From assembly GCF_014203115.1 (NCBI RefSeq), contig NZ_JACHIJ010000001.1, positions 558,001 to 622,000 on the forward strand: a DNA stretch of 64,000 nt. The letters are read 5' to 3'. Under the pieces are notes generated by a model that saw only the letters and a program-made list of their open reading frames with translations, had not been told where the DNA came from and ran no database searches. Both the position numbers and the translations under genes were made by a program. Positions 8,904-17,088 of this stretch are shown here, in pieces. The stretch's first letter is position 1, and every line of letters begins with the position of its first letter. The DNA comes from Afipia massiliensis. Its GTDB lineage: Bacteria; Pseudomonadota; Alphaproteobacteria; Rhizobiales; Xanthobacteraceae.

Positions 8904-9356
8904 GTTGTTCTCACTGCTCGGCCGGTCGTCGTATCGACGGCCGGAACGCCCCCGTTTTTCGTTTGGCCGATGGTGTCAGAGTGAACTTAAGCGAACGCTA
9001 AGGCGCGGGGCCGATTGCGAGTTACACCATTCGGATGTGCTGTTTCGCGCGAAATCGGCGATTTCATTCGGCCGGAATGGTGAACGCGAAGTTTCCATGC
9101 CGCGTCGTTATGGTTTCGAAATCGTGCATGGCCGATGAGCGCTCCAGCAGGCCCATGCGCGGCATTCAAAACAAAATAACTTCTTATCAATTGAAAATTT
9201 ACGCCAAATCAAACCATTCAAATTTTACACAGCACAAGAACCGGGGATTTATCCGCGTCTGCTACGACTGACGATGATTGCGAGATCAATCGCAACGGGG
9301 CGGAGCGCTTCACAGCGGTGAAGCAACTCCGGTGAAAGCGATCGACGGGGTGTGTG
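8904..9356. other. Intergenic stretch, no gene recognised
   Basis: This 450-bp divergent region must hold the promoters of the kinase operon (leftward) and the DUF5330 gene (rightward). The part from 9170 to 9235 is clearly A/T-rich (runs such as AAAACAAAATAACTTC) in an otherwise GC-rich context and is the best place for promoters or MucR-type binding. I found no convincing consensus promoter, RNA gene or repeat. Confidence 0.5.
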
Positions 9357-9830
9357 ATGTTCTTCCTTCTTCGCATGGCATTCTGGCTGGGGCTCGTGCT
9401 CGTGCTGTTGCCGACCGACAAGTCGTCCGCTCCGGACCAGGGTCCGCAGATCGGCGCATCGGAAGCCATTTCGGCGGCCACTGCGGCCGTGTCCGACATG
9501 AGCCAGTTCTGCAACCGGCAACCGGCGGCATGCACGGTGGGCGGACAGGCTGCGACCGTGATCGGCGAACGCGCCCAGTCCGGCGCCAAGAAAGTTTATC
9601 AGTTCATCACGGACAAGGCCGAGAAGAACGAGAAGACCGACAAGAAAGCGCCTGAACCCGCCGACAAGGCCAACAAGAAGGCGCCGGATCATACCGGTTC
9701 GATCGGCACGCCGGATGACCGAGATATGAGCGAAGCCCAGACCGTTGCGATCGTCCATCAGACGTTGTCGCAGGACGATCTCGCCATCGACTGGCAGCCG
9801 CCGGCTTCGGGAACGACGACGGGACCATAA
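9357..9830 (+). CDS. DUF5330 family protein
   Basis: 157 aa from the ATG; a GTG directly before it adds one residue. An N-terminal hydrophobic segment (FLLRMAFWLGLVLVLLPTD) anchors or exports it. Then come a short conserved part with two cysteines (DMSQFCNRQPAACTVGGQAA), a Lys/Glu-rich low-complexity region (KAEKNEKTDKKAPEPADKA) and the C-terminal SQDDLAIDWQPP motif. This matches DUF5330, a small alphaproteobacterial family of unknown function. It is about 145 bp upstream of sufE and separated from it by a weak hairpin at 9855-9871. Confidence 0.78.
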   Translation: MFFLLRMAFWLGLVLVLLPTDKSSAPDQGPQIGASEAISAATAAVSDMSQFCNRQPAACTVGGQAATVIGERAQSGAKKVYQFITDKAEKNEKTDKKAPEPADKANKKAPDHTGSIGTPDDRDMSEAQTVAIVHQTLSQDDLAIDWQPPASGTTTGP

Positions 9831-9974
9831 AGCCGCCCGGAACGGCCGATATTTCGGGCCGAAAAGGCCCGGAACTTATGGCTTTCGACACTCCGCGATC
9901 TCATATAAGGCTCGTGCGAGGATCCTTGTCAGCATCCTTGGCACAAGACATTTGACACGAGTTTGCGGGCGGCC

Positions 9975-10403
9975 ATGACCACCATCGACGAGATCAGGGA
10001 CAATTTCGAACTGCTCGAGGAGTGGGACGACCGCTACCGCTATGTCATCGAGCTTGGCCGCACGCTGACGCCGATGTCCGACGCCGAGCATTCAGCCGAG
10101 AACAAGGTTCAGGGCTGCGCCAGCCAGGTCTGGCTGTCGCGCAGCATCGACCGCAGCGACGGCGAACCCGTGCTGAATTTCAAGGGCGACAGCGACGCGC
10201 ATATCGTGCGCGGGTTGATTGCAATCCTGCTGACCATCCAGTCCGGAAAAACACCGCAGGACATTCTAAAGACCGATCCGATCACCATCTTCGACGAATT
10301 CGGATTCCGCGAGCATCTGACGCCGCAGCGTTCCAACGGCCTGCGGGCCATGGTCGAGCGCATCAAGAACGACGCCCGCGAAACGCTAGCGTCTGCCTCC
10401 TGA
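9975..10403 (+). CDS. sufE: SufE family cysteine desulfuration protein
   Basis: 142 aa, the normal size. SufE accepts persulfide sulfur from the desulfurase SufS and stimulates it during Fe-S cluster assembly. The active-site cysteine is visible near residue 48 in NKVQGCASQVWL, preceded by the LEEWDDRYRYVIELG helix typical of the family. The ATG giving MTTIDEIRDNFE is chosen; an in-frame TTG at 9963 is less likely. No other suf gene is nearby, so it works with SUF proteins encoded elsewhere. It is convergent with the DUF6456 gene, whose stop is 4 bp away. Confidence 0.92.
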   Translation: MTTIDEIRDNFELLEEWDDRYRYVIELGRTLTPMSDAEHSAENKVQGCASQVWLSRSIDRSDGEPVLNFKGDSDAHIVRGLIAILLTIQSGKTPQDILKTDPITIFDEFGFREHLTPQRSNGLRAMVERIKNDARETLASAS

Positions 10404-10406
10404 ATC

Positions 10407-11018
10407 TTACGGTTTGAAGATCGCGTCGTCGGCCAGCCATGTCCTGATGGCCACGCCGGTGCCGCTTACATCGCTGCGCAGTCCGTAATGACGCGCCAGC
10501 CGATCCAGCGCCAGTTGCAGCACGACTTTCGCCGACCGTGACGGCCAGCCGCGCTCGCGCTCGACGTCCTCCAGACCGCGCAGGAAACAGCAGACGTCGA
10601 GCAGCAGCCCGGAAAACTCCGGACCGCAGGCTTCGAGCGCCAGACGCACACGCTGACGCGACGCGACGATCAGGTCCGTCATCTCAAAACCACCGCCGGC
10701 GCCGCGCGTTCGCCCGATGCCGGTCCAGCTCGACGTGACGCGCGGCGTCAGGTGTCCGCGCGTGAAGTCCGCGCGCAGCCGTTCACCTGCGATGAACTGA
10801 TCCGGCCCGATCATGGCGCGGCCATCGCGGCCCTTGCGGCGCGCCAGCCATCCGAGCGGGCTTTCGCTGTCATTGACGAGCACCTGCGTCATGCCGGTTT
10901 CAGTCATGAGATCGCGCACCGACAGGTCGAGGTGCAGCGCGCGGAACCGATCGATCTCATGGCCGGGAGTTTGGCGTGTAGTGCCGGAGCCGGGCGAGCG
11001 GCCTTGCTGTCGTTTCAT
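10407..11018 (-). CDS. DUF6456 domain protein, coupled to DnaA-like gene
   Basis: 203 aa from the ATG at 11018, which overlaps the stop of the upstream gene by 4 bp (ATGA), so translation is coupled. The sequence FEMTDLIVASRQRVRLALEACGPEFSGLLLDVCCFLRGLEDVERERGWPSRSAKVVLQLALDRLARHYG fits DUF6456, which is seen in phage-like and alphaproteobacterial regulators next to small DNA-binding proteins. The N-terminal third is polar and variable. The helical C-terminal domain with basic residues may bind DNA; this is inferred. Sharing an operon with a DnaA domain IV-like protein suggests the two act together. Confidence 0.8.
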   Translation of the reverse strand: MKRQQGRSPGSGTTRQTPGHEIDRFRALHLDLSVRDLMTETGMTQVLVNDSESPLGWLARRKGRDGRAMIGPDQFIAGERLRADFTRGHLTPRVTSSWTGIGRTRGAGGGFEMTDLIVASRQRVRLALEACGPEFSGLLLDVCCFLRGLEDVERERGWPSRSAKVVLQLALDRLARHYGLRSDVSGTGVAIRTWLADDAIFKP

Positions 11019-11392
11019 CGGCCGTCTCCACCGGCCGCCGCGCGGCACATCAGCTCGAGTGTCGCGACACGGCAGTCGAACCAGATGTCGTCGCGAGCAT
11101 CTTCCACGACGCGGCATGCGTGGGCGATGGTGGTGCGGTCGCGTCCGAATGCGCGCCCGATGGCCTCGAACGTCAGGCCAAACCCGACATGGGCGAGATA
11201 CATCGCGATCTGCCGCGCGAGAGCGGCGCGCTGCGAGCCGCGCAGCCCGTTTTCAAGATCGGCGGCGGCGAGGCCAAAGTCGGCCGCAACGCAGGCGATG
11301 ACCAAACGGCAAATGTCGTTCGGACGCAGCTCAGCGGAACTGGAGGATTGCGGCGGGGAAAAACCGGAAGCGGGCGATCGGACTTCAAGCAT
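11015..11392 (-). CDS. DnaA C-terminal-domain-like helix-turn-helix protein
   Basis: 125 aa. Residues 55-110 (ARQIAMYLAHVGFGLTFEAI, then GRAFGRDRTTIAHACRVVED) closely follow the DNA-binding domain IV of DnaA, including the GRDHTTV-like signature seen here as GRDRTTIAHA. There is no AAA+ ATPase domain, so it cannot be an initiator; a DnaA-box-binding regulator or competitor is plausible but inferred. It is translationally coupled to the DUF6456 gene downstream. An 8-bp inverted repeat lies 9-37 bp upstream of its start, a likely operator. Confidence 0.85.
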   Translation of the reverse strand: MLEVRSPASGFSPPQSSSSAELRPNDICRLVIACVAADFGLAAADLENGLRGSQRAALARQIAMYLAHVGFGLTFEAIGRAFGRDRTTIAHACRVVEDARDDIWFDCRVATLELMCRAAAGGDGR

Positions 11393-11400
11393 CGGAACCT

Positions 11401-11429
11401 CACTAGGAATTTATACCTATATCCTAGTG
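11401..11429. promoter_or_regulatory. Inverted repeat upstream of the DnaA-like gene
   Basis: CACTAGGA (11401-11408) and TCCTAGTG (11422-11429) are perfect inverted arms around a 13-bp A/T-rich centre with T-A steps. The position, immediately upstream of the start at 11392, suits an operator overlapping the promoter. The binding protein is not known; the adjacent MucR or the DnaA-like protein itself are candidates. Confidence 0.5.
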
Positions 11430-11466
11430 ACGATGCAAACAGCGGGGATAGCGATCCCCGAAAAAA

Positions 11467-11502
11467 ATCGAGGCGATCCCGGCTTGACTCCGGGATCGCC
11501 TC
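11467..11502 (-). terminator. Intrinsic terminator of mucR
   Basis: A 13-bp perfect stem (11470-11482 with 11490-11502) with a 7-nt loop is followed, on the minus strand, by CGATTTTTTT. It lies 66 bp after the mucR stop. A smaller hairpin follows at 11442-11460. Confidence 0.85.
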
Positions 11503-11567
11503 AATGTGGAATTATTCCTAGGCCAAAACAAGCCTGTCGTCCAAGCCTGTATTGGCCAGCCAGCCCG

Positions 11568-11981
11568 TTATTTCCGGCGGCGGCGCTGCTGGCCGAGACC
11601 CATCTTCTTGGCGAGCTGGGAACGGGCCACGGCGTAGTTCGGAGCCACCATCGGATAATCAGCTGGCAGGCCCCATTTCTCGCGGTATTGCTCCGGGCTC
11701 ATGTTGTACTGCGTCCGAAGGTGCCGCTTCAGCGACTTGAAGCGCTTTCCGTCCTCGAGGCATACGAGGTAGTCCGAGGTCATCGATTTCTTGATGGAGA
11801 CCGCGGGCCTGGCCGGCTCGGCCGCGGCCTCGGTGCCGCCGGTTGAGACCCGCACCAGCGCGGCATGGATCTGACTGATCAGGGCCGGGATTTCGGCCGC
11901 CGTCGTCGCGTTGTTGCTGACATAGGCCGACACGATCGACGCGGTCAGCTCGACGAATCCCTTGGGGGCGGTTTCGCTCAT
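11568..11981 (-). CDS. mucR: MucR/Ros family transcriptional regulator
   Basis: 137 aa from the ATG giving MSETAPKGF; an in-frame extension to 12038 is not conserved-looking. The N-terminal half (ELTASIVSAYVSNNATTAAEIPALI) is the oligomerisation region. The C-terminal half is the Ros-type zinc-finger domain: YLVCLEDGKRFKSLKRHLRTQYNMSPEQYREKWGL and then PMVAPNYAVARSQLAKKMGLG. Relative to the C-x2-C-x9-H-x4-H ligand set, the second Cys is Asp and the last His is Gln, as in zinc-lacking MucR relatives. MucR proteins are global H-NS-like repressors of surface polysaccharide, motility and cell-cycle genes. A 27-bp palindrome upstream is a likely site of regulation. Confidence 0.92.
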   Translation of the reverse strand: MSETAPKGFVELTASIVSAYVSNNATTAAEIPALISQIHAALVRVSTGGTEAAAEPARPAVSIKKSMTSDYLVCLEDGKRFKSLKRHLRTQYNMSPEQYREKWGLPADYPMVAPNYAVARSQLAKKMGLGQQRRRRK

Positions 11982-12062
11982 GGTGATGTCTTTCAGACGC
12001 GATCGGATGCGCAGTCGAAAACGAGCCGGCCCAAGCAAACAGATGCCCGGCGGCGGCCGTCT

Positions 12063-12089
12063 ATACTTGGCAAGTTACTTGCCAAGTAT
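12063..12089. promoter_or_regulatory. Perfect palindrome upstream of mucR
   Basis: Two 12-bp arms, ATACTTGGCAAG (12063-12074) and its exact complement CTTGCCAAGTAT (12078-12089), flank a TTA centre. Each arm also contains a near-palindrome (CTTGGCAAG or CTTGCCAAG) repeated with a 12-bp period, which looks like two tandem operator half-turns rather than a terminator. There is no T-run. It is about 80-110 bp upstream of the mucR start at 11981. Confidence 0.6.
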
Positions 12090-12227
12090 GGAAGAACTAT
12101 TGCCAGTCTGACAAGAAGAACTGAATACTGCGGCGCTTTATTTAAAGCCGCAGCGGTTCGCGCCACGTACCGAAAGCTGCCGTGCATTATCCGCGTATGT
12201 TAAGCCGCCTTGAAAGGAATACCCTCC

Positions 12228-12862
12228 ATGAGCACAGCGAGCGATGCCCGTTTCTGGGACCGGAGTTCACGGAAGTACGCCGTCAGTGCGATTGCGGATC
12301 AGGCCGGCTATGAGCGCACGCTGGACCGGACCCGCGCCCTGCTGGGACCAAACGACCGGGTGTTGGAGTTGGGCTGCGGTACAGGGACAACGGCGCTTCG
12401 GCTCGCGGACATGTTCAAAGCTATCTTGCGACGGATATTTCCGCTGAAATGATCGCGATTGCCAATGAGAAACACGCCGCCGGCCCCATCCCGGCCCTTG
12501 TCTTCCGCACCGCGACTGCAGAAGCGCTTACACCCGATGCGGCACAGTTCAACGCGGTTCTGGGATTCAATTATCTCCATCTGGTCCGCGACCTGCCTGG
12601 CACGCTGCGCCGCATCCACGCCGTGCTGGCGGCGGAGGGCTTGTTTATCTCCAAGACACCCTGCATCGGGGATATGAATCCACTCATCAAATTTGCGCTG
12701 CCCGCGATGCGCGCGATCGGCAAAGCACCCTATGCAGGAGTCTTTCGGGCGGCGGACCTGAGGCAGCATATACGTGCCGCAGGCTTCGACATTCTTGCCA
12801 CTGAAAACCACGCAACCAAGGGCAACGAGGCCCGTCCCTACATCGTGGCGCGCAAGAGATGA
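12228..12862 (+). pseudogene. Class I SAM-dependent methyltransferase, frameshifted
   Basis: The 5' part (12228-12412) encodes DARFWDRSSRKYAVSAIADQ and motif I, VLELGCGTGTTALRLAD, which binds S-adenosylmethionine. Its frame then runs to a TGA at 12450. A different frame carries the natural continuation (SYLATDISAEMIAIANEKHA, then FNAVLGFNYLHLVRDLPGTL) to 12862. A single missing base near 12408-12412 restores one protein of about 211 residues. A good AAAGGA Shine-Dalgarno precedes the ATG. It is either a recent pseudogene or a sequencing error; the uninterrupted second half favours a young event. Confidence 0.8.
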
Positions 12863-12934
12863 CATGAGCGGGCGAAGCTGGGACGACGCTTCGCAGCCGT
12901 TACGGCAGACATCAAACGCCGCGCTGATCCGCGC

Positions 12935-13945
12935 CTAGTTGCGCTGATCCAGATGCGCGCGCAGTTCGTCGATGGAGGCGAACCGCACCATGCCTTCGGG
13001 CATCTGCGCCTCGATCGAGCCATCGGAATACAGCGAGTACGCCATCGAATCGACCACACCCGATTTCACGATCGTCACCGACGACGCATCGGCGCGCCGT
13101 GGAAATCGTTCGCGGACAGGCTCAGGCGTCTCCTGCTCATCATCGGCGGCTGGCGGCGGCGGAGTCCGGCCGTTTGGAAACAAGGATGATTCCTGCCGCG
13201 GTCTGCCGGACTGCGGCCACGCGCTCTCGAACGGACTGGGCGCATTCGTTTCAGCGTCACCGCGCTGGGTATCCTCTCCGGAGGACTGATGCTGACCTTC
13301 ATCCGGCGACACCGACGAATCGCGCGGCGACAGTTCGCGGTTCTTGTCGCGCCGGGACGATGAAAACATGATGTTGCGCCGCTGGCGCGGCGTGGGTTCG
13401 GCAGGCGGCTCGAACGGTTCGCTCGATGCTCCGAGATTGCGGTTGCGGGTGATCGGATGTTCGTCCCAGGCAGCCGGTTCTGACGGCGCGCGGCCGGCAT
13501 CGTGGCTATCGTCGGCAGCAAAATCATCCTGATCCCTGTCGGACGGCTGATCGCGGGTGAACAGCGTATCCTCGCGGCCAAGCCTTTCCTCGCGGCCAGT
13601 TCTTTCTTCGCGGATGGGAGACCTTGGGGGTATCGGACGGGGTGCCGCCGGCGGTTCAGGGACCGCAGCGCGCGCCGGACGAATGACTGGAACCTCAAGC
13701 TCAGCCGCCGGTTCGCGCGGCAATACAGCCGGCGTCGGCAGGCCAGTTTCCAGACGGCGGGCGAGGTTCCTGAATTCCCGGCCAACGAAATACAGCCCGA
13801 TCAGGACCAGCCCGGTGCAGGACACCACGGCTCCTGCCAGGATCATCGTGTTGCCGAAGCTGAATTCCTTGATCGGAATCCCGAAAACGACCGTGAGAAG
13901 GCCGATACACAGGACGACCGTTCCGCCGATCAATAGCGCAATCAT
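12935..13945 (-). CDS. Membrane-anchored Pro/Arg-rich hypothetical protein
   Basis: 336 aa from the ATG (MIALLIGG), which has GGAG 6 bp upstream; a TTG 12 bp earlier is also in frame. Two transmembrane helices occupy residues 1-60 (ending GAVVSCTGLVLIGLYFVG), including the phrase FGIPIKEFSFGNTMILAG. A long disordered region rich in Pro, Arg, Asp and Glu follows (70-280). The C-terminus is a short ordered domain (GVVDSMAYSLYSDGSIEAQM, then RFASIDELRAHLDQ). No function is known; I associate this layout with uncharacterised Bradyrhizobium-group proteins. It stands alone. Confidence 0.75.
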   Translation of the reverse strand: MIALLIGGTVVLCIGLLTVVFGIPIKEFSFGNTMILAGAVVSCTGLVLIGLYFVGREFRNLARRLETGLPTPAVLPREPAAELEVPVIRPARAAVPEPPAAPRPIPPRSPIREERTGREERLGREDTLFTRDQPSDRDQDDFAADDSHDAGRAPSEPAAWDEHPITRNRNLGASSEPFEPPAEPTPRQRRNIMFSSSRRDKNRELSPRDSSVSPDEGQHQSSGEDTQRGDAETNAPSPFESAWPQSGRPRQESSLFPNGRTPPPPAADDEQETPEPVRERFPRRADASSVTIVKSGVVDSMAYSLYSDGSIEAQMPEGMVRFASIDELRAHLDQRN

Positions 13946-14275
13946 TACAAGCTCCAAACCCGCGCCAGCGGACTCAACAGGTAGAGTTCCATAATAGTTT
14001 CAAGTCAGCGCGTTACCAATCGGTAATTGAGCGCCCTTTCAACGAAAGATGCCCCGTCGGTCAGGCGCCATTCAGATTCAGGAGCCTAATCTGTCAGGCG
14101 TGCAAGAAAGCGTTCGGACCGTGGTTGTAATTTTACCCTGACCGCAATGTTGCGTTGCAATCTAAGAAAATGTGCCACAATTCACAATTACCTAAACACC
14201 GAACTGAGATACAAAGTTCCCGGGAAGCCTGCCCGGAAGATATGCAGGCGCGGGAACGCTGGATCCATTAGCTAG
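13946..14275. other. Divergent intergenic region
   Basis: 330 bp between the starts of the membrane-anchored hypothetical (leftward) and the glycosyltransferase-like gene (rightward). It contains a small TTACC-AATC-GGTAA inverted repeat at 14011-14024 and A/T-rich DNA around 14140-14200, where promoters would be expected. No gene, RNA or known repeat was recognised. Confidence 0.45.
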
Positions 14276-15925
14276 ATGTCATCCGTCACAACATCGGCAC
14301 TCGACTCGCCAGCCGGGCGCTCGATCGAGCAGACGTGCGATGACCTCGCGCTCGCTGTGCTGGCTGTTGTGACAGTCATCGCGGGTCTGACATTCAAAGA
14401 CTATGGCCTTGGCTGGGACGATTACACCCACGCTGAATATGCCGATCTGCTGCTGAAGATGTTCGGCAGCGGCTTCACCGACACCAGCGCCCTCGGGTTC
14501 GCGAACCTCTACATGTATGGCGGCGGCTTCGACATGGCCGCCGCGCTGCTGCACAAGATCGTTCCGCTCGAACTGTTCGAGACGCGGCGGCTGCTGGGCG
14601 CCATCGTGGGCGTGATCGGCCTCGGCGTCACATGGCGGCTCGCGCGGCGCGTCGGCGGGCCCGTGGCCGGCCTCGCCGCGATCGTTCTGCTCGCGCTGTG
14701 TCCGACATTCTACGGGCACATGTTCATGAATCCGAAGGATGCGCCCTTCGCGGTGGCGATGGCGATCCTGATGCTCGGGCTGGTGCGGCTCGCGCAGGAA
14801 TATCCGTCACCGACGCCGCACACGATCCTGATCATCGGGCTCGGCGCAGGTCTGTCGGTCGGTTGCCGCATCCTTGGCGGTCTGGCGCTGATCTATGCCG
14901 TGATCGGCTTCCTGCCGCTCTGGATTTCCGACATCCGCGTGCACGGCGCGCGTGAAACCGCGCGCCGGCTCGGCCATGTCGTTTATGTTCTGCTGCCCGG
15001 CCTGCTGCTGGGCTATCTGATCATGGGCCTCATCTGGCCCTGGGCGATTATCGACGTTGCCAATCCGTTTCGCGCGCTGACGTACTTCTCGCATTTCTTC
15101 GAGAAGCCATGGAAGGAATTATTCAACGGCGCGATCGTCTCGGTGCCGGACATGCCGTGGTCCTATCTGCCGACGCTGTTCGCGTTGCAGCTTCCGGAAG
15201 TCATGCTCGGCCTGCTCGGCGCGGGCGTCGTCGGCACGCTCGTTGCGCTGATGCGATCGGAAGTCGATTCCAGGCGGAAGACCATCCTGCTGATGCTGAC
15301 GCTGGCCGCGACGCTGCCGCTGATCATCGCGATGGTGAAGCGCCCTGCTCTCTACAACGGCATCCGTCATTTCATCTTCGTCATCCCGCCGATGGCGGTC
15401 CTTGCCGGCGTCGCCTTCGCCGCCATCGTCGGCTGGCTGAAGCAGCACAGCCGCGGCGCGCAGGCGGTGTTTGCCCTGCTGTTCATGCTGGGACTGATGT
15501 TGCCGCTCAATGAAATGATCCGGCTGCATCCCTATCAGTACACGCACTTCAACCACATCGCCGGCACCGTTCGCGGCGCCGACGACCGCTACATGCTCGA
15601 TTACTGGGGTCTCGCGCTCAAGCAGGCCTCCGAAGGGCTGCGGCAGGAAATCGAGGAGCGTCAGGAACCCGCGCCCCGGAACCGCAAGTGGCGTGTCGCG
15701 GTGTGCGGTCCGCAGCGCCCGGCGCAGGTCGCGCTTGGCCCTGACTTCACGATTGGCTGGGACAGTCACGCCGCCGACTTCGCCATGACGCTCGGCGAAT
15801 TCTACTGCAAGGGCCTCAACGCGCCCGTGGTCGTCGAGATCAAACGTGACGACGTGGTGTTCGCGCGGGTTTACGACATCCGCGGCAAGAGCATCGCCAG
15901 CCTGCTCGCCATCCCCGCGCCCTGA
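14276..15925 (+). CDS. Polytopic membrane protein, GT39-like glycosyltransferase
   Basis: 549 aa with about ten or more hydrophobic segments. The first loop after helix 1 carries an acidic pair, KDYGLGWDDYTHAEY, in the place where GT-C/GT39 (dolichyl-phosphate-mannose-type) transferases keep their catalytic Asp residues. FYGHMFMNPKDAPFAVA also resembles that superfamily, as does the LYNGIRHFIFVIPPMAVLAG helix. A C-terminal periplasmic domain of about 110 residues follows (DDRYMLDYWGLALKQA to the end). It may move a sugar from a polyprenyl phosphate donor to an envelope acceptor, which is inferred. No strong Shine-Dalgarno precedes the ATG. It has no partner genes; the paired hairpin element at 15988 follows it. 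Confidence 0.75.
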   Translation: MSSVTTSALDSPAGRSIEQTCDDLALAVLAVVTVIAGLTFKDYGLGWDDYTHAEYADLLLKMFGSGFTDTSALGFANLYMYGGGFDMAAALLHKIVPLELFETRRLLGAIVGVIGLGVTWRLARRVGGPVAGLAAIVLLALCPTFYGHMFMNPKDAPFAVAMAILMLGLVRLAQEYPSPTPHTILIIGLGAGLSVGCRILGGLALIYAVIGFLPLWISDIRVHGARETARRLGHVVYVLLPGLLLGYLIMGLIWPWAIIDVANPFRALTYFSHFFEKPWKELFNGAIVSVPDMPWSYLPTLFALQLPEVMLGLLGAGVVGTLVALMRSEVDSRRKTILLMLTLAATLPLIIAMVKRPALYNGIRHFIFVIPPMAVLAGVAFAAIVGWLKQHSRGAQAVFALLFMLGLMLPLNEMIRLHPYQYTHFNHIAGTVRGADDRYMLDYWGLALKQASEGLRQEIEERQEPAPRNRKWRVAVCGPQRPAQVALGPDFTIGWDSHAADFAMTLGEFYCKGLNAPVVVEIKRDDVVFARVYDIRGKSIASLLAIPAP

Positions 15926-15987
15926 TCTGCCACATGGCGCCCCTGCGGCGACCGCATGTTGCGATGGCGGGATCGCAGGGCTAGGCT

Positions 15988-16154
15988 CTAGTGGAGTGGA
16001 TTTGACATTCGCTACCCAATGGGCGGCGAGTCCGTAAAGCGAATGTCAAATCCAAACTCCACTAGAAACTTATATTTGCTAGTGGTCCGTCGATTCTAAC
16101 ATTCGCAAGAATGCCTGCTGAAATGGGATGCGAATGTTAGAATCGGACCACTAG
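15988..16154. repeat. Paired CTAG-bounded hairpin element, copy A
   Basis: Two imperfect palindromes, 15988-16065 and 16079-16154, each begin and end with CTAG and are joined by a 13-bp A/T-rich linker. The arms of the first are built on GGATTTGACATTCGCT and of the second on GATTCTAACATTCGCA. In each hairpin the only arm asymmetry is a bulge of 2-3 nt about 9-10 bp from the end that faces the linker, so the whole unit is mirror-symmetric. It has the same layout as copy B at 29856-30020. No transposase is nearby. It resembles REP doublets (REPINs) in logic but not in sequence. Confidence 0.85.
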
Positions 16155-16190
16155 GCACGAAAGATCAATAAATCGCGGGAGAAAACAGCC

Positions 16191-16970
16191 ATGTCACCGG
16201 CCGAAGCACGCCTCAAGGAAGTCAAATCCACCATGTCGGACGCGGAATGGGAACAGCGTGTCAATCTCGCTGCCTGCTACCGCCTCGTCGCGCTGTACGG
16301 CTGGGACGATCTCGTCGACACGCATATCTCGGCGCGGGTGCCCGGTCCTGAGCATCATTTCCTGATCAATCCCTACGGACTGATGTTCGACGAAATCACC
16401 GCGTCGAGCCTAGTCAAGGTCGATCTCGACGGCAACCAGTTGAGCGAGAGCGACTACAGCATCAATCCCGCCGGCTTTACGATTCACTCCGCCGTTCACG
16501 AAGTGCGCGAGGATGCCGGCTGCGTGATGCATCTCCACACTGCGGACGGCACCGCCGTTGCAAGCTGCATGGAAGGCCTGCTGCCGCTGAACCAGACCGC
16601 GCAGCTCGTCACCGGCGACCTCGCCTATCACGACTACGAAGGCATCGCGCTCGATCACGACGAGCGCCCGCGCATCCAGAAGGATCTCGGCACCAAGAAC
16701 CATCTTCTGCTGCGCAATCACGGCACGCTGACCGTCGGCCGTTCGGTCGCCTCGGCGTTCGAGCGCATGTATCACCTCGAGCGCGCCTGCACGATGCAGG
16801 TCCGCACCCGCATGCTTGGGCCGACCGCCTATCCGGTCGACAAGCTGGTGATCGAGAAGAACGAAAAACTGGTGACCGACCCGGTGCGCTCGGATCTGCG
16901 TTCGACCAAACTTGTCTGGCCTCCGCTGCTGCGCAAGCTGGACAGGATCGATCCAAGCTACAGGACTTGA
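16191..16970 (+). CDS. Class II aldolase/adducin family protein
   Basis: 259 aa, typical length. The fold signature is complete: NLAACYRLVALYGWDDLVDTHISARVPG, HHFLINPYGLMFDEITASSL, then the zinc-binding HxH in GCVMHLHTADGTAVA, and LLLRNHGTLTVG with the third ligand region. Members are aldolases, epimerases or decarboxylases, or non-catalytic adducin-like proteins; the substrate cannot be told from sequence. A GGGAGA Shine-Dalgarno precedes the ATG. The gene follows repeat element A directly and ends before a clear intrinsic terminator, so it is monocistronic. Confidence 0.9.
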   Translation: MSPAEARLKEVKSTMSDAEWEQRVNLAACYRLVALYGWDDLVDTHISARVPGPEHHFLINPYGLMFDEITASSLVKVDLDGNQLSESDYSINPAGFTIHSAVHEVREDAGCVMHLHTADGTAVASCMEGLLPLNQTAQLVTGDLAYHDYEGIALDHDERPRIQKDLGTKNHLLLRNHGTLTVGRSVASAFERMYHLERACTMQVRTRMLGPTAYPVDKLVIEKNEKLVTDPVRSDLRSTKLVWPPLLRKLDRIDPSYRT

Positions 16971-17028
16971 ACAGGATCTATCCGGGTTATAGATATTGAT
17001 CCGTCAGCCTCTACACTGACCGGACTGC

Positions 17029-17058
17029 AAACGCCGCCCAATTCCGGGCGGCGTTTTT
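17029..17058 (+). terminator. Intrinsic terminator after the class II aldolase gene
   Basis: The stem ACGCCGCCC (17031-17039) pairs with GGGCGGCGT (17046-17054), with a 6-nt loop, and is followed by a T-run. It lies about 60 bp after the stop at 16970. Confidence 0.85.
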
Positions 17059-17088
17059 GCGTTTGGCGCAGACGCGTCAACACCCACA

